This document shows positions 15,443 through 24,003 of a stretch of DNA of 64,000 bases, in pieces. Position numbers and translations under genes: made by a program. How positions within the stretch are numbered: the stretch's first letter is position 1; each line of letters starts with the position of its first letter. This stretch comes from Martinezella tropici (lineage in GTDB: Bacteria; Pseudomonadota; Alphaproteobacteria; Rhizobiales; Rhizobiaceae). A model generated the notes under the pieces. It searched no databases, was not told the origin of the DNA, and saw nothing but the letters and a program-made list of their open reading frames with translations. The stretch lies in the NCBI GenBank assembly GCA_000799755.1, contig JUHI01000015.1, positions 102,793-166,792 on the forward strand, written 5' to 3'.

Positions 15443-16654
15443 TTAATGCGTGGTATCGCCGACACCATCAGCGTAGCGCGCAAGCGACGACAAAGCCAGC
15501 ACGACGAGCAGTAGCACCGGCAGCGCCATCAGGACCGGCGAGAAGCCGATATGCTCGGCGGCAAAACCGATGGCCGACGGCGCGACCAGCATGCCGGAAT
15601 AGCCGAGCGTGGTGACGACGGAAATGGCGATGCCCGGTTGCAGCCCAGGGATATTGCCGGCGGCGGAAAAGGCGATCGGCACCATGTTGGAAATGCCGAT
15701 GCCGCAGAGCGCAAAGCCGAGGATGGCGATCTCGGCATTTGGAGCCAGTGCTGCGGTCAGCATGCCGACGATGGCAAAGACGGTGCAGACGCGCAGCGTC
15801 CGGATGGCGCCAAGCCAGTCGCGCACGAAATCGCCGGCAAAGCGCATGGTCGCCATCGTCGCCGAGAAGGCGGCGTAACCGAAGCCCGACAGCGCCACCG
15901 ACGCGCCCTTTTCCTGGCTGAGATAGAGCGCGCTCCAATCGAGAACCGCCCCTTCCGGAACCATGCAGAACAGAGCGACGATACCGAGCAGCCAGGGCAG
16001 CGGGATCATCGGCAGCTTTGCCTTCGGCTTGGCTTCATCGTGATGCGGCTGGTCGCTGAGGATCATCGGCCAGGCGACGATCAGGAAAAGAACGGCGATT
16101 GCGGTCGAGGCCTCGGCATGGCCGAGCACACCCCAGCGCGAGATCAGCAGGCCGCCGATCGCCGAGCCCAAGAGGCCGCCCAGGCTCCAGAAGGCATGAC
16201 ACGACGACATGATCGCCCGGCGCATGGTTTTCTCGACAGAGACGGCATTGGCGTTCATCGCCACGTCCATCGCGCCGATGAAGCCGCCGAACAGAAAGAG
16301 CACGACGGCCGCGGTCCAGACATTCGGCGCAAGCGTCAGCGCCAGAATCATCGGAAGCAGCAGCACGGCCAAAACGCGCACGACGATACGCGAGCCACGC
16401 ACGGCGATCTGCGCGCCGGCAAGCGGCATCATGACGAGCGAGCCGACGCCGAAGACGAGGATCATCAGGCCGAGCTCGAATTTCGAAAGTTGCAGTCGTT
16501 CGGCGAATTCGGGAATTTTCGGCGCCCAGCAGCCAACCATGAAGCCATTGAGCAGGAACAGCAGGGAAACGGCCGCGCGCGGTTTTGTGAAAAATCCGCT
16601 CCTGCGCACCTCAATACCCTCGAATCCAGCCCTGTCGTCCATGATATCCCCCAA
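15443..16654 (-). CDS. MFS transporter, YbjJ-like
   Basis: 403 residues with about 12 membrane helices. The N-terminal block FLLNGFMVGCWAPKIPEFAERL and the loop GGFIGAMDVAMNANAVSVE are characteristic of the YbjJ/FucP-adjacent MFS subfamily. The substrate is unknown. No regulator is adjacent; the upstream 346 bases to 17000 hold a repeat cluster. The C-terminus ends in a short hydrophilic tail. Confidence 0.85.
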   Translation of the reverse strand: MGDIMDDRAGFEGIEVRRSGFFTKPRAAVSLLFLLNGFMVGCWAPKIPEFAERLQLSKFELGLMILVFGVGSLVMMPLAGAQIAVRGSRIVVRVLAVLLLPMILALTLAPNVWTAAVVLFLFGGFIGAMDVAMNANAVSVEKTMRRAIMSSCHAFWSLGGLLGSAIGGLLISRWGVLGHAEASTAIAVLFLIVAWPMILSDQPHHDEAKPKAKLPMIPLPWLLGIVALFCMVPEGAVLDWSALYLSQEKGASVALSGFGYAAFSATMATMRFAGDFVRDWLGAIRTLRVCTVFAIVGMLTAALAPNAEIAILGFALCGIGISNMVPIAFSAAGNIPGLQPGIAISVVTTLGYSGMLVAPSAIGFAAEHIGFSPVLMALPVLLLVVLALSSLARYADGVGDTTH

Positions 16655-16738
16655 ATCAGCGCTGCAGTCTATTTAAATCGATTGAAATCACAACGACTGA
16701 AAAAGATTGAAACGGTCACATTTCGTCTCCATCCGTTA

Positions 16739-16847
16739 CTGCATAATTCCTTAAGTCGGGATCGATTTAAGGATAAAATTATGCAGCAGCTTTAAAGTGC
16801 TACAGCGACCTTTGAGCGTCATATATGACGCGCGGCGCTGTAGCGCG
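16739..16847. repeat. Composite hairpin repeat (two stems) in a 346-bp gap
   Basis: First stem: TGCATAATTCCTTAA pairs with TTAAGGATAAAATTATGCA (ends about 16785). Second, nested: GCTACAGCG (16799-16807) with CGCTGTAGC (16839-16847), enclosing the perfect palindrome GCGTCATATATGACGC. The layout is one I recognise as widespread between genes in Rhizobium. The remainder of the gap 16655-17000 shows no gene. Confidence 0.75.
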
Positions 16848-17000
16848 GAGGCAAAGGTGCCACAACCCCGAATAAATCATTCATATACGCACGATATCGA
16901 CAAAATGTCCTATTGACGCCGAAAAATTAGGCTCCTATCGGTCAAGACCTGAAAGATTATTCAGCCGACCCCAAATCGGGTCATCCTCTGGTGCATCCCC

Positions 17001-17873
17001 GTGAAAAACTCCATCGGCTATGGCATCCTGCTTACGGTGTTTGCCTACATGCTGTTTACCGCCCACGATTCGGCGGTGAAGCTGCTCGTCGCCTCGATTT
17101 CCGTCTGGCAGGTCCTGTTCATCCGAAGCTGCACCATCCTTGCCGGCTGCTTCGTCTTCGAAGGCCCTTCGCTTGTTAAGACGGTGGTGCGATCGCCGAT
17201 CCTGAAACCGATGATCGTGCGCAGCGTCATCATCCTGATTGCCTGGATTTCCTATTACTCGGCCGCTTCCTATCTGCAGCTTGCAGAGGTGACGACGCTC
17301 TATTACGCGGCCCCGATCGTCGGCACGATCCTCGCGACCATCGTCCTGCGTGAAAAGGTGACCTTCGCGCGCTGGATGGCCGTCGGCGTCGGCTTCTGCG
17401 GCGTGGTGATCGCCTCCAATCCCGTCGGCCTGTCGATCTCCTGGCCGGTCTATCTGGCGCTGCAGGCGGCCGTCCTCTGGGCAAGCGGCATGGTGCTGCT
17501 GCGCAAGACGGCGCTGCACGAGAAGAGCCATATCCAGATGGCCGTCTCCAACGTGATGTTCATCATCCTGACCGCCGGCATGGCGATCGCCCATTGGCAG
17601 ACGCCGACGCTCTTTCAGGTCGTGCTGCTTGCACTGACCGGCATCATCGCCGGCGCCGGCCAGCTCGCCCTCTTCGAAGGCATGCGCCAGGCCCCGGTCT
17701 CGGTGCTGGCGCCGTTCGAATATACCTCGCTCGTCTGGGCCTTCCTGCTCGGCTACCTGATCTGGGGCGACATCCCCGGCGCCAACACTTTTATCGGCGC
17801 CATTTTGATCCTGAGCGCCGGGTTCATCATCATTATCAGCGAGCGGATGAAGCGGCGGACGGCGGCTGCTTGA
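17001..17873 (+). CDS. EamA/DMT-superfamily metabolite exporter
   Basis: 290 residues, ten predicted membrane helices in two EamA repeats. The first repeat includes FLIRSCTILAGCFVF-like and YYAAPIVGTILATIVLREKV, the second APFEYTSLVWAFLLGYLIWGD. Such proteins export small metabolites or amino acids; the substrate is not predictable. The start is GTG 17001 (MKNSIGYGILL). The C-terminus is short and basic (SERMKRRTAAA). It ends eight bases before the convergent hypothetical gene. Confidence 0.87.
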   Translation: MKNSIGYGILLTVFAYMLFTAHDSAVKLLVASISVWQVLFIRSCTILAGCFVFEGPSLVKTVVRSPILKPMIVRSVIILIAWISYYSAASYLQLAEVTTLYYAAPIVGTILATIVLREKVTFARWMAVGVGFCGVVIASNPVGLSISWPVYLALQAAVLWASGMVLLRKTALHEKSHIQMAVSNVMFIILTAGMAIAHWQTPTLFQVVLLALTGIIAGAGQLALFEGMRQAPVSVLAPFEYTSLVWAFLLGYLIWGDIPGANTFIGAILILSAGFIIIISERMKRRTAAA

Positions 17874-17881
17874 GGGCGGTG

Positions 17882-18502
17882 CTAGAGGCCATCGGGATAG
17901 CTTGATAGCCATTCCGGATGCAGCTCGCGCATATGCTCGACATCAAGCTGCGACGGCGGAAACAAATCGAAACCGCCGTCGTATGGAGCGAAAATGGCGT
18001 TGCTATTCTGGTTCATCCAAAAGACGGGGCCGGCTCTTTCGTCAGCCACCTCGATCAGAAGGTCGTTAAACGCTCCTGGCCGCCATTGCGTTGGTACAAC
18101 CGAGATGATCCAATGAAAGTCATCCTCCGGGTCCGGAGAACGGAGACAGACCCCTTGGCTCACTACCTGCGCACGCCATGAAGCTGTCGAATACTCCTCA
18201 ATGCAAGATTGGATCAACCAGCAGGCTGCGTCAGCGCCAAGGATCTCAGTTCCAAGGATATTGGCTCTCCTCAATATCTCCTGACGCTCGATCTCATGCT
18301 CGGCATACCGCTTTGAATCCGGCAAAGCATGAAAGCGAATCCAGTGAACACGGTCGCTCGCTCTCAATAGATGCGCCAATGGCGACAAGTTGCCATGAAG
18401 ATAAGACCACCGGCGTCGGAAGACATTGCAGTCTTGAGATGCATCGACAATCACATGCGCCATCCTAGCGTATAACTTTACATGTATGTTAGATTGGTTC
18501 AC
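17882..18502 (-). CDS. Hypothetical protein, possibly DUF3885-like
   Basis: 206 residues (or 193 if the ATG at 18463 is used). No signal or membrane segment. Trp- and acid-rich with FWMNQNSNAIFAPYDGGFDLF followed by HPEWLSSYPDGL at the end. This resembles the C-terminal pattern of DUF3885 proteins (a display of 'local tyrosine-rich' strand then a short W-containing helix), but I am not sure. Composition is clearly less GC-rich than the flanking genes, hinting at acquisition. It is convergent with the DMT exporter. Function unknown. Confidence 0.6.
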   Translation of the reverse strand: MNQSNIHVKLYARMAHVIVDASQDCNVFRRRWSYLHGNLSPLAHLLRASDRVHWIRFHALPDSKRYAEHEIERQEILRRANILGTEILGADAACWLIQSCIEEYSTASWRAQVVSQGVCLRSPDPEDDFHWIISVVPTQWRPGAFNDLLIEVADERAGPVFWMNQNSNAIFAPYDGGFDLFPPSQLDVEHMRELHPEWLSSYPDGL

Positions 18503-18740
18503 ACGTAGAGGTAAATATCGTTATCGCCGATAGTTCGCTTTTCCTACAAAGACTTCGTGTCGATCCTCCATGGCATATGGCATTCCGATCAGGGACGAGC
18601 TGGATTTACGCCTCCCCCGCTTTTTGAGAAAAATATTCGCAATTGCCCTTTTATCGCGCAGTTTTCTACGCTTTCGCGATGCAATTTTTCTGCGATGTAT
18701 GCGACATTGAATGAAACCGCTCCAGAAACGGAAGAAAACG

Positions 18741-19514
18741 ATGAACTGGTTGAAGACTGTTGCCGCCGCCGCCCTCGTGCAGGCCGCCTTCCTGCTTCCC
18801 GCCCATGCCGGCGACAACCTCAAGGCGATCCGGGCCGCCGGCGTGCTGAAGGTCGGCACGGAAGGCACCTATGCGCCCTTCACCTACCATGACGCGGACA
18901 ACAAGCTCACCGGCTTCGATGTCGAGATCGCCGAGGCGATCGCCGCCAAGCTCGGCGTCAAGGCGCAGTTCCTCGAAGGCAAGTGGGACGGCCTGATCGC
19001 CGGCCTCGACGCCAACCGCTACGACACCGTTATCAACGAAGTCGGCATCACCGACGCCCGCAAGCAGAAGTACGACTTCTCCGATCCCTATATCGCCTCC
19101 AAGGCCGTGCTGATCGTCAAGGACAGCAATACCGACATCAAGGATTTCGCCGATCTCAAGGGCAAGAAGTCCGCGCAGTCGCTGACCAGCAATTTCGGCA
19201 AGCTCGCAACCGAGTCCGGCGCCGAGCTCGTCGGCACCGACGGCTTCGACCAGTCGATCCAGCTGGTGCTGACCGGGCGCGCCGACGCCACGATCAACGA
19301 CAGCCTCTCCTTCCTCGATTTCAAGAAGCACAAGCCCGACGCGCCGGTGAAGATCGTCGCCCAGCAGGCCAATGCCGATTATTCCGGCGCCATCATCCGC
19401 AAGGGTGAACCGGAGCTGCTGGCCGCCATCAACAAGGCGATCGCCGATATCAAGGCCGACGGCACCTATGACAAGATCTCGAAGAAGTACTTCGGACAGG
19501 ACGTTTCGAAGTAA
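18741..19514 (+). CDS. Polar amino acid ABC transporter, periplasmic binding protein
   Basis: 257 residues. Sec signal MNWLKTVAAAALVQAAFLLPAHAG is cut near residue 23. The mature protein opens AIRAAGVLKVGTEGTYAPF, the family-3 solute-binding signature, and continues GFDVEIAEAIAAKLG. It binds an amino acid (cystine/glutamine-like group) and delivers it to the permease encoded next. The start is set by GGAAGAAAA before ATG 18741. A perfect hairpin separates it from the permease, probably giving more binding protein than membrane parts. Confidence 0.92.
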   Translation: MNWLKTVAAAALVQAAFLLPAHAGDNLKAIRAAGVLKVGTEGTYAPFTYHDADNKLTGFDVEIAEAIAAKLGVKAQFLEGKWDGLIAGLDANRYDTVINEVGITDARKQKYDFSDPYIASKAVLIVKDSNTDIKDFADLKGKKSAQSLTSNFGKLATESGAELVGTDGFDQSIQLVLTGRADATINDSLSFLDFKKHKPDAPVKIVAQQANADYSGAIIRKGEPELLAAINKAIADIKADGTYDKISKKYFGQDVSK

Positions 19515-19549
19515 GTAGGCATAGGCAGCGACATAAAACTGTGAAAAAG

Positions 19550-19577
19550 ATGCGTCCGGGGTCATCTCCGGACGCAT
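19550..19577 (+). terminator. Intra-operon hairpin
   Basis: ATGCGTCCGG (19550-19559) pairs perfectly with CCGGACGCAT (19568-19577) around 8 bases and is followed by TCTCTT. It lies between binding protein and permease; it probably acts as an attenuator or a 3'-protective mRNA end. Confidence 0.6.
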
Positions 19578-19602
19578 TCTCTTATCGAAAGGGCGCTTCT
19601 GC

Positions 19603-20283
19603 GTGGAGCACTGGTTGCAATTGATGTGGGAGTCTCTGGGCACGCTGCTTTGGGCGGGGCTCGTCTTCACCATCCCGCTCACCTTGATTACCTTCGTCCT
19701 CGGCCTCCTGCTCGGCCTGCTCACCGCCGTCGTCAGGCTGTTCGGCCCGGCGCCGCTGGTGGCCGTCGCCCGCTTCTATGTCTGGGTGATCCGCGGCACG
19801 CCGCTGCTGGTGCAGCTCTTCGTCATCTTCTACGGCCTGCCGAGCCTCGGCATCCTGCTCGACGCCTTTCCGGCCGCCGTCATCGGCTTCACTTTGAGCG
19901 TCGGCGCCTACACGTCCGAAATCATCCGCGCCGTCATCTCCTCCGTGCCGAAGGGCCAGTGGGAAGCCGCCTATTCGATCGGCATGAACTGGCGCCAGGC
20001 CATGAGCCGCACCATCCTGCCACAGGCGGCCCGCGTCGCCGTGCCGCCGCTGTCGAACACCTTCATCTCGCTGGTCAAGGACACCTCGCTTGCCGCCGCC
20101 ATCACCGTGCCGGAGCTGTTCCAGGCCGCGCAGCGCATCGTCGCGACCACCTACGAGCCGCTGATCCTCTATATCGAGGCCGCCATCATCTACCTCGCCC
20201 TGAGCACGGTCCTGTCGACGCTGCAGGGCTACCTCGAACGCCGTTTTGCCCGCTCCGGCGGCACGCTGGAGGCGCAGGCATGA
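19603..20283 (+). CDS. Polar amino acid ABC transporter, permease
   Basis: 226 residues, five membrane helices. The EAA loop is SIGMNWRQAMSRTILPQAARVAVPPL and the HisM/GlnP family motif VIRGTPLLVQLFVIFYGLP is present. It forms a homodimeric channel at the inner membrane. The start is GTG 19603 with AAAGGG upstream. It overlaps the ATPase gene by the ATGA tetranucleotide, so the two are translationally coupled. Confidence 0.93.
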   Translation: MEHWLQLMWESLGTLLWAGLVFTIPLTLITFVLGLLLGLLTAVVRLFGPAPLVAVARFYVWVIRGTPLLVQLFVIFYGLPSLGILLDAFPAAVIGFTLSVGAYTSEIIRAVISSVPKGQWEAAYSIGMNWRQAMSRTILPQAARVAVPPLSNTFISLVKDTSLAAAITVPELFQAAQRIVATTYEPLILYIEAAIIYLALSTVLSTLQGYLERRFARSGGTLEAQA

Positions 20284-21041
20284 TTGAGCTCCAGCACATC
20301 GACAAACGCTTCGGCGACAATCTCATCCTCAAGGATATCAGCCTGGTCTTTCCGGAAGGCACGGTGACGGCGCTTGTGGGACCCTCGGGCGGCGGCAAGA
20401 GCACGCTGCTGCGCTGCATCAACCTGCTGGAGATCCCGACATCGGGCACCATCCGCATCGGCGGGGAGACGGCCAGCTTCCAGCCGGGCAAGAAGCCGTC
20501 CTGGCAGGACATTCAGAAGATCCGCCGTCAGACCGGCATGGTCTTCCAGAATTTCCAACTCTTTCCGCATCAAACCGCGATCCAGAACGTCATGGAGGGC
20601 CTGACGACCGTGCTGCGCTGGCCGGCCGACAAGGCCCGCGCCCGCGCCGTCGAGCTTTTGACCAAGGTCGGCATGGCGCACAAGATGGATGCCTGGCCCT
20701 CGACGCTGTCGGGCGGCCAGCAGCAGCGCGTCGCCATCGCCCGGGCGCTTGCCCCCTCGCCGCGCGTGCTGCTATGCGACGAGCCGACCTCGGCGCTCGA
20801 TCCGGAACTGGCGGCCGAAGTGGTCGACGTTCTCGGCAAGCTCGCCAACGAAGGCACGACCATGGTCATGGCAACGCATGACCTGCGCTTGGCGTCGAAG
20901 ATCGCCAACAACGTGGTGTTCCTGGAAGCGGGCAGCATCGTCGAGACCGGCTCCTCGCGCAACGTCTTCGCCAATCCCGCACAGGAGCGGACGAAGCAGT
21001 TCATCTCGACGCTGAATTCCGGGCTCAGCTACGACATCTGA
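20280..21041 (+). CDS. Polar amino acid ABC transporter, ATP-binding protein
   Basis: 253 residues. Walker A GPSGGGKST near residue 35, Q-loop VFQNFQLFPHQTA, signature LSGGQQQRVAIARALA, Walker B VLLCDEPTSALDPE and the H-loop ATHD follow in order. It is of the GlnQ/HisP type and powers uptake of the amino acid bound by the preceding binding protein. The ATG lies inside the permease stop (ATGA). It is the last gene of a three-gene operon. Confidence 0.93.
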   Translation: MIELQHIDKRFGDNLILKDISLVFPEGTVTALVGPSGGGKSTLLRCINLLEIPTSGTIRIGGETASFQPGKKPSWQDIQKIRRQTGMVFQNFQLFPHQTAIQNVMEGLTTVLRWPADKARARAVELLTKVGMAHKMDAWPSTLSGGQQQRVAIARALAPSPRVLLCDEPTSALDPELAAEVVDVLGKLANEGTTMVMATHDLRLASKIANNVVFLEAGSIVETGSSRNVFANPAQERTKQFISTLNSGLSYDI

Positions 21042-21087
21042 GACACTCACAAGGGCACACAGGTTTAACCTGATGATGAGCCGCGCA

Positions 21088-21115
21088 TTGACGCTGCTCG
21101 GCTTTGCGGCTAGCT
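21088..21115 (+). promoter_or_regulatory. Candidate sigma-70 promoter for small RNA/leader
   Basis: TTGACG at 21088-21093 and CTAGCT at 21110-21115 are spaced as in the rhizobial consensus CTTGAC-N17-CTATAT. It would start transcription close to 21121. Confidence 0.35.
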
Positions 21116-21120
21116 CTAGT

Positions 21121-21236
21121 GCCATGAACACGGCACTCGTTTTCGTAGTGGTAGGAAGGCGCATGGGCAGGATGGTGTAACCATCCGGCGAAAGCACCCA
21201 TGCGCGGTAAACAGGCTCCTGACGGGGCCTTTTTTA
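21121..21236 (+). ncRNA. Candidate small RNA or structured 5' leader with intrinsic terminator
   Basis: Three stems in 116 bases. A GTGCC/GGCAC hairpin begins one or two bases before 21121. A long stem GCGCATGGG (21159-21167) with CCCATGCGC (21197-21205) encloses the hairpin GGATGG-TGTAA-CCATCC (21170-21186) and the loop GGCGAAAGCA. A clean intrinsic terminator follows: AGGCTCC-TGAC-GGGGCCT (21213-21230) then TTTTT. It ends about 69 bases before the MFS start, so it may be a stand-alone trans-acting RNA or a terminator-controlled leader of the pump gene. I cannot match it to a named riboswitch or sRNA family. Confidence 0.55.
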
Positions 21237-21304
21237 TTGCCCTGACACAGGGCGGCGCCTCGTCAGATCTTCCTCAACTTCCCAATCGCACGACGGACCC
21301 ACCC

Positions 21305-22537
21305 ATGACGCGCACCGAACGTTCATCCAAGCAAGCAATCGACGACACGACCGTCAGACAAGCCGCCACGCAACCGCGGCTGACAACCCTCATCCTGCTC
21401 TCGGCCCTTGCCGTGCTGCCAGTCAACATGATCCTGCCGTCGCTGCCGAAGATTTCAACGGCATTCCATGCCGACTTCGCCCTCGTGAACCTCTCGGTTG
21501 CAGGCTTTTCCATCGTCACCGCATTCCTCGAAGCCATCGGCGGCGCGATATCCGACCGCTTTGGCCGCAGGCCGGTCGTCCTGACGGCGCTTGCGATCTT
21601 CATCGTCGCCTCCATCGGTTGTGTCCTGGCGCCGGATATCGGCACCTTTCTCGTCTTCCGCTCGATGCAGGCCTGCATCGGGCCGTGCTACTCCGTCGCC
21701 CTCGTCATCATCAAGGAAACCTCGGATGAGCGCGAAGCTGCCAGCAAATTCGGTTATCTCGCCATGGGATGGGCGCTGGCGCCGATGGTCGGGCCACTGT
21801 TCGGCGGGTCCTTGGACGAGTTCTTTGGTTGGCGGGCAAGCTTTGTCGTCCTCGCGATCCTCGGCATCGCCGCCTTCCTCCTCTCCATGCGCGAATTGAA
21901 GGGATCGAAAGCGCCTACGTCGAACGGGCGCAGAAACTACCTCGCCTCCTACGGACAACTTTTGTCCTCGACACAATTCTGGGCCTACACGCTCTGCATG
22001 GCCTGCTCGATGGGCGTGCTTTACATCTTCCTCGGCGGCGCGCCGCTAACGATAGGCGATGCACTCGGCGGCTCCAGCGCCATGCTCGGCTTCTACATGG
22101 GCCTCGTTCCCGCCGGCTTCATTCTCGGTAGCTATCTGGCCGGCCGTTATGGCGCAAAAATTCCGCTCGGCACGATCCTCGTCATCGCCCGGCTTCTGAC
22201 CTGCATCGGCCTGGCGTTCGGCCTCGCCTTGTCGCTGTCGGGCATGACTGAGGTTCTGGCGCTCTTCGGCCCTTGTGTCTTCATCGGCATAGGCAACGGG
22301 CTGACCATGCCCGCCGCCAATAGCGGCGCCATGTCGGTTCGATCGGATATGGTCGGGACGGCTGCAGGACTTGCGGCCGCGATGCGGATATCAGGCGGCG
22401 CGCTCATCGGCTCGATCGGCGGGCTGTTCATCGCGCAATCGGCAACGATCCACACGCTCTTCGTCCTGATGCTGGTATCCGCTCTGCTCGCGCTGCTGGC
22501 GGCAATCTGGGCCACCTTGATCGAGAAAAGAAGATAG
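21305..22537 (+). CDS. Bcr/CflA-type MFS drug efflux transporter
   Basis: 410 residues with about 12 membrane helices. The N-terminal half contains VNMILPSLPKISTAFHAD and the MFS motif A in GGAISDRFGRRPVV, followed by RSMQACIGPCYSVALVIIKE, all typical of Bcr/CflA (DHA1) pumps. It probably extrudes a hydrophobic drug or metabolite by proton antiport. The start ATG 21305 (MTRTERSSKQ) is chosen because the longer frame runs through the terminator of the upstream RNA. Expression may depend on that RNA. Confidence 0.86.
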   Translation: MTRTERSSKQAIDDTTVRQAATQPRLTTLILLSALAVLPVNMILPSLPKISTAFHADFALVNLSVAGFSIVTAFLEAIGGAISDRFGRRPVVLTALAIFIVASIGCVLAPDIGTFLVFRSMQACIGPCYSVALVIIKETSDEREAASKFGYLAMGWALAPMVGPLFGGSLDEFFGWRASFVVLAILGIAAFLLSMRELKGSKAPTSNGRRNYLASYGQLLSSTQFWAYTLCMACSMGVLYIFLGGAPLTIGDALGGSSAMLGFYMGLVPAGFILGSYLAGRYGAKIPLGTILVIARLLTCIGLAFGLALSLSGMTEVLALFGPCVFIGIGNGLTMPAANSGAMSVRSDMVGTAAGLAAAMRISGGALIGSIGGLFIAQSATIHTLFVLMLVSALLALLAAIWATLIEKRR

Positions 22538-22550
22538 GGCAGATTGCCAC

Positions 22551-23009
22551 CTATCCGATACGCTTGCTCATATGGACAAGGAAGCCGTCTTTCAGCGGCT
22601 CCTCGCGGTCGATCGTATAACCGTTTCTCAAGTAGAGCTGCACATTCTCGGCAAAGCGCTTGTTCGTGTAGAGCCGGATGTCGTTCACACCGAGCGTGAC
22701 CGCGACCTCCTCGGCATGGGCAAGCAGCTTCTTGCCGATGCCCTGCCCCTGATGGCGCGGCGATACGGCAATGTTCTCGATCAACAGATGATCGACGTTC
22801 GGCACCATCTCGATCAGAGCCACAAGTTCGCCATCGGCCTCCAGGAGATCGATGCGATGCTTGCGTACGGCTGCGGCATAATCAGCCATCATCGGCAGCG
22901 GTTCGCGGCCGATGAGAGGCACCCATTTGCCGTAGGCCTCGCGCGTCAACGCGCGAATGGCGTCAACGTCCGCATCGGTCGCCGCCCGCAGGGAAATCGC
23001 TGCCGTCAC
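22551..23009 (-). CDS. GNAT-family N-acetyltransferase
   Basis: 152 residues. The acetyl-CoA binding loop is HQGQGIGKKLLAHAEEVA (about residues 88-105), preceded by the beta strand LLIENIAVSP. The final strands contain the LYLRNGYTIDREEPL pattern seen in GNATs that end with a methionine-serine-lysine tail. The substrate (amino acid, antibiotic, protein N-terminus) cannot be told. It is convergent with the MFS gene and follows the MBL hydrolase on its own strand. Confidence 0.88.
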   Translation of the reverse strand: MTAAISLRAATDADVDAIRALTREAYGKWVPLIGREPLPMMADYAAAVRKHRIDLLEADGELVALIEMVPNVDHLLIENIAVSPRHQGQGIGKKLLAHAEEVAVTLGVNDIRLYTNKRFAENVQLYLRNGYTIDREEPLKDGFLVHMSKRIG

Positions 23010-23106
23010 CCCTCCACCTCCCTCTTCCTATACATCCGCAGCGGCATTTCGCGTCGCCTGCGCTGCGCAACGCGAGCTTGGCCGCCTTCCTTGCCGATCC
23101 GATGTT

Positions 23107-23928
23107 TCACGCCGGCAGAATCCTGTAGCCGTTCGGCTTCCGTTGCACGCGCCCAAAGCCGGTGATGTGGCCGCCGCCGATGATCCAGCCTTCGCGAGCA
23201 GCGTCCTCAAGAGCGGCCCGGCGGGTTCTGGCAGCCAGCTCGGGATCAAGATCGTAGGTCAAGCCAATTTTCGGATCGCCGGGCTGCAGATCGCCCAGGT
23301 GCAAGGTGTCTCCCCAACACAGGAGAGACTTGTCGCCGCCGCGAACCAGATAACCGGTATGGCCGGGCGTATGACCCGGCAGCGGAAGCGCCTCTATGCC
23401 AGGCAGCACTTCGCCCGCCTCGATTCGCTTTACGCGTGATCCGTAGACGCGCAGCAGCTGTTCGGCCGCCTTGAAGCCACCGCGCCGCGCCTCCGGCATC
23501 GCCTCGCGAGCCGCCGGGTCGGAGAAAAAGGCGATATCACCACCGGGCACGAACACCTCGGCATGAGGGAAGTACGCTTCGTCTCCATCGAGCAAGCCAA
23601 GCGCGTGGTCGCCATGGATATGCGTGAGCACAACGCTCCGGATTTCGCCCGGCGTAATCCCCGCGTCGCGCAAAGCCGACCGCGCATGGCCGTATTTCGG
23701 CCCCCAGGACGTACCCGTCCCCGCGTCGATGAGTATCGCACCGGCAGGCCCACGCAGAAGGAAGCAGTTCACATCCACCTGAAGCGTCGGCTTGCCCCAG
23801 CTTTCGATCGCGTGCTGCCTGGCGGCATCGCCGTCCGCGTGGATCAACACATCCGCCGGCGCCTCGAAGAGCCCATCAAGCAGAAGGGTAACGTCGTATT
23901 GCCCGATACGCAGGGAATGACCGGTCAT
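23107..23928 (-). CDS. Metallo-beta-lactamase-fold hydrolase
   Basis: 273 residues. Metal ligands are in THIHGDHALG (about residue 93-102), the later HTPGHTG and the GDTLHLGD aspartate. The overall pattern VNCFLLRGPAGAILIDAGTG resembles the AHL-lactonase/phnP-like branch of the MBL family with a di-zinc site. A quorum-quenching or lactonase role is possible but not shown. The start at 23928 is supported by GGAGGCG. It lies downstream of a terminator that separates it from pyc. Confidence 0.87.
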   Translation of the reverse strand: MTGHSLRIGQYDVTLLLDGLFEAPADVLIHADGDAARQHAIESWGKPTLQVDVNCFLLRGPAGAILIDAGTGTSWGPKYGHARSALRDAGITPGEIRSVVLTHIHGDHALGLLDGDEAYFPHAEVFVPGGDIAFFSDPAAREAMPEARRGGFKAAEQLLRVYGSRVKRIEAGEVLPGIEALPLPGHTPGHTGYLVRGGDKSLLCWGDTLHLGDLQPGDPKIGLTYDLDPELAARTRRAALEDAAREGWIIGGGHITGFGRVQRKPNGYRILPA

Positions 23929-23956
23929 GGATGCGCCTCCGTCCGAAGAGCTGCAC

Positions 23957-23988
23957 AAAAGGGGTTGGATGCTGATCCGACCCCTTTT
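23957..23988. terminator. Bidirectional terminator after pyc
   Basis: AAAAGGGGTTGGAT (23957-23970) pairs with ATCCGACCCCTTTT (23975-23988), one mismatch, loop GCTG. It lies 16 bases past the pyc stop; T-runs exist on both strands. Confidence 0.8.
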
Positions 23989-24003
23989 GTATTTCATCGG
24001 CGC

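Noticed and set aside
20186..20681. Minus-strand frames inside the amino acid ABC genes
   Set aside because: Antisense shadows; the plus-strand genes carry all family motifs.
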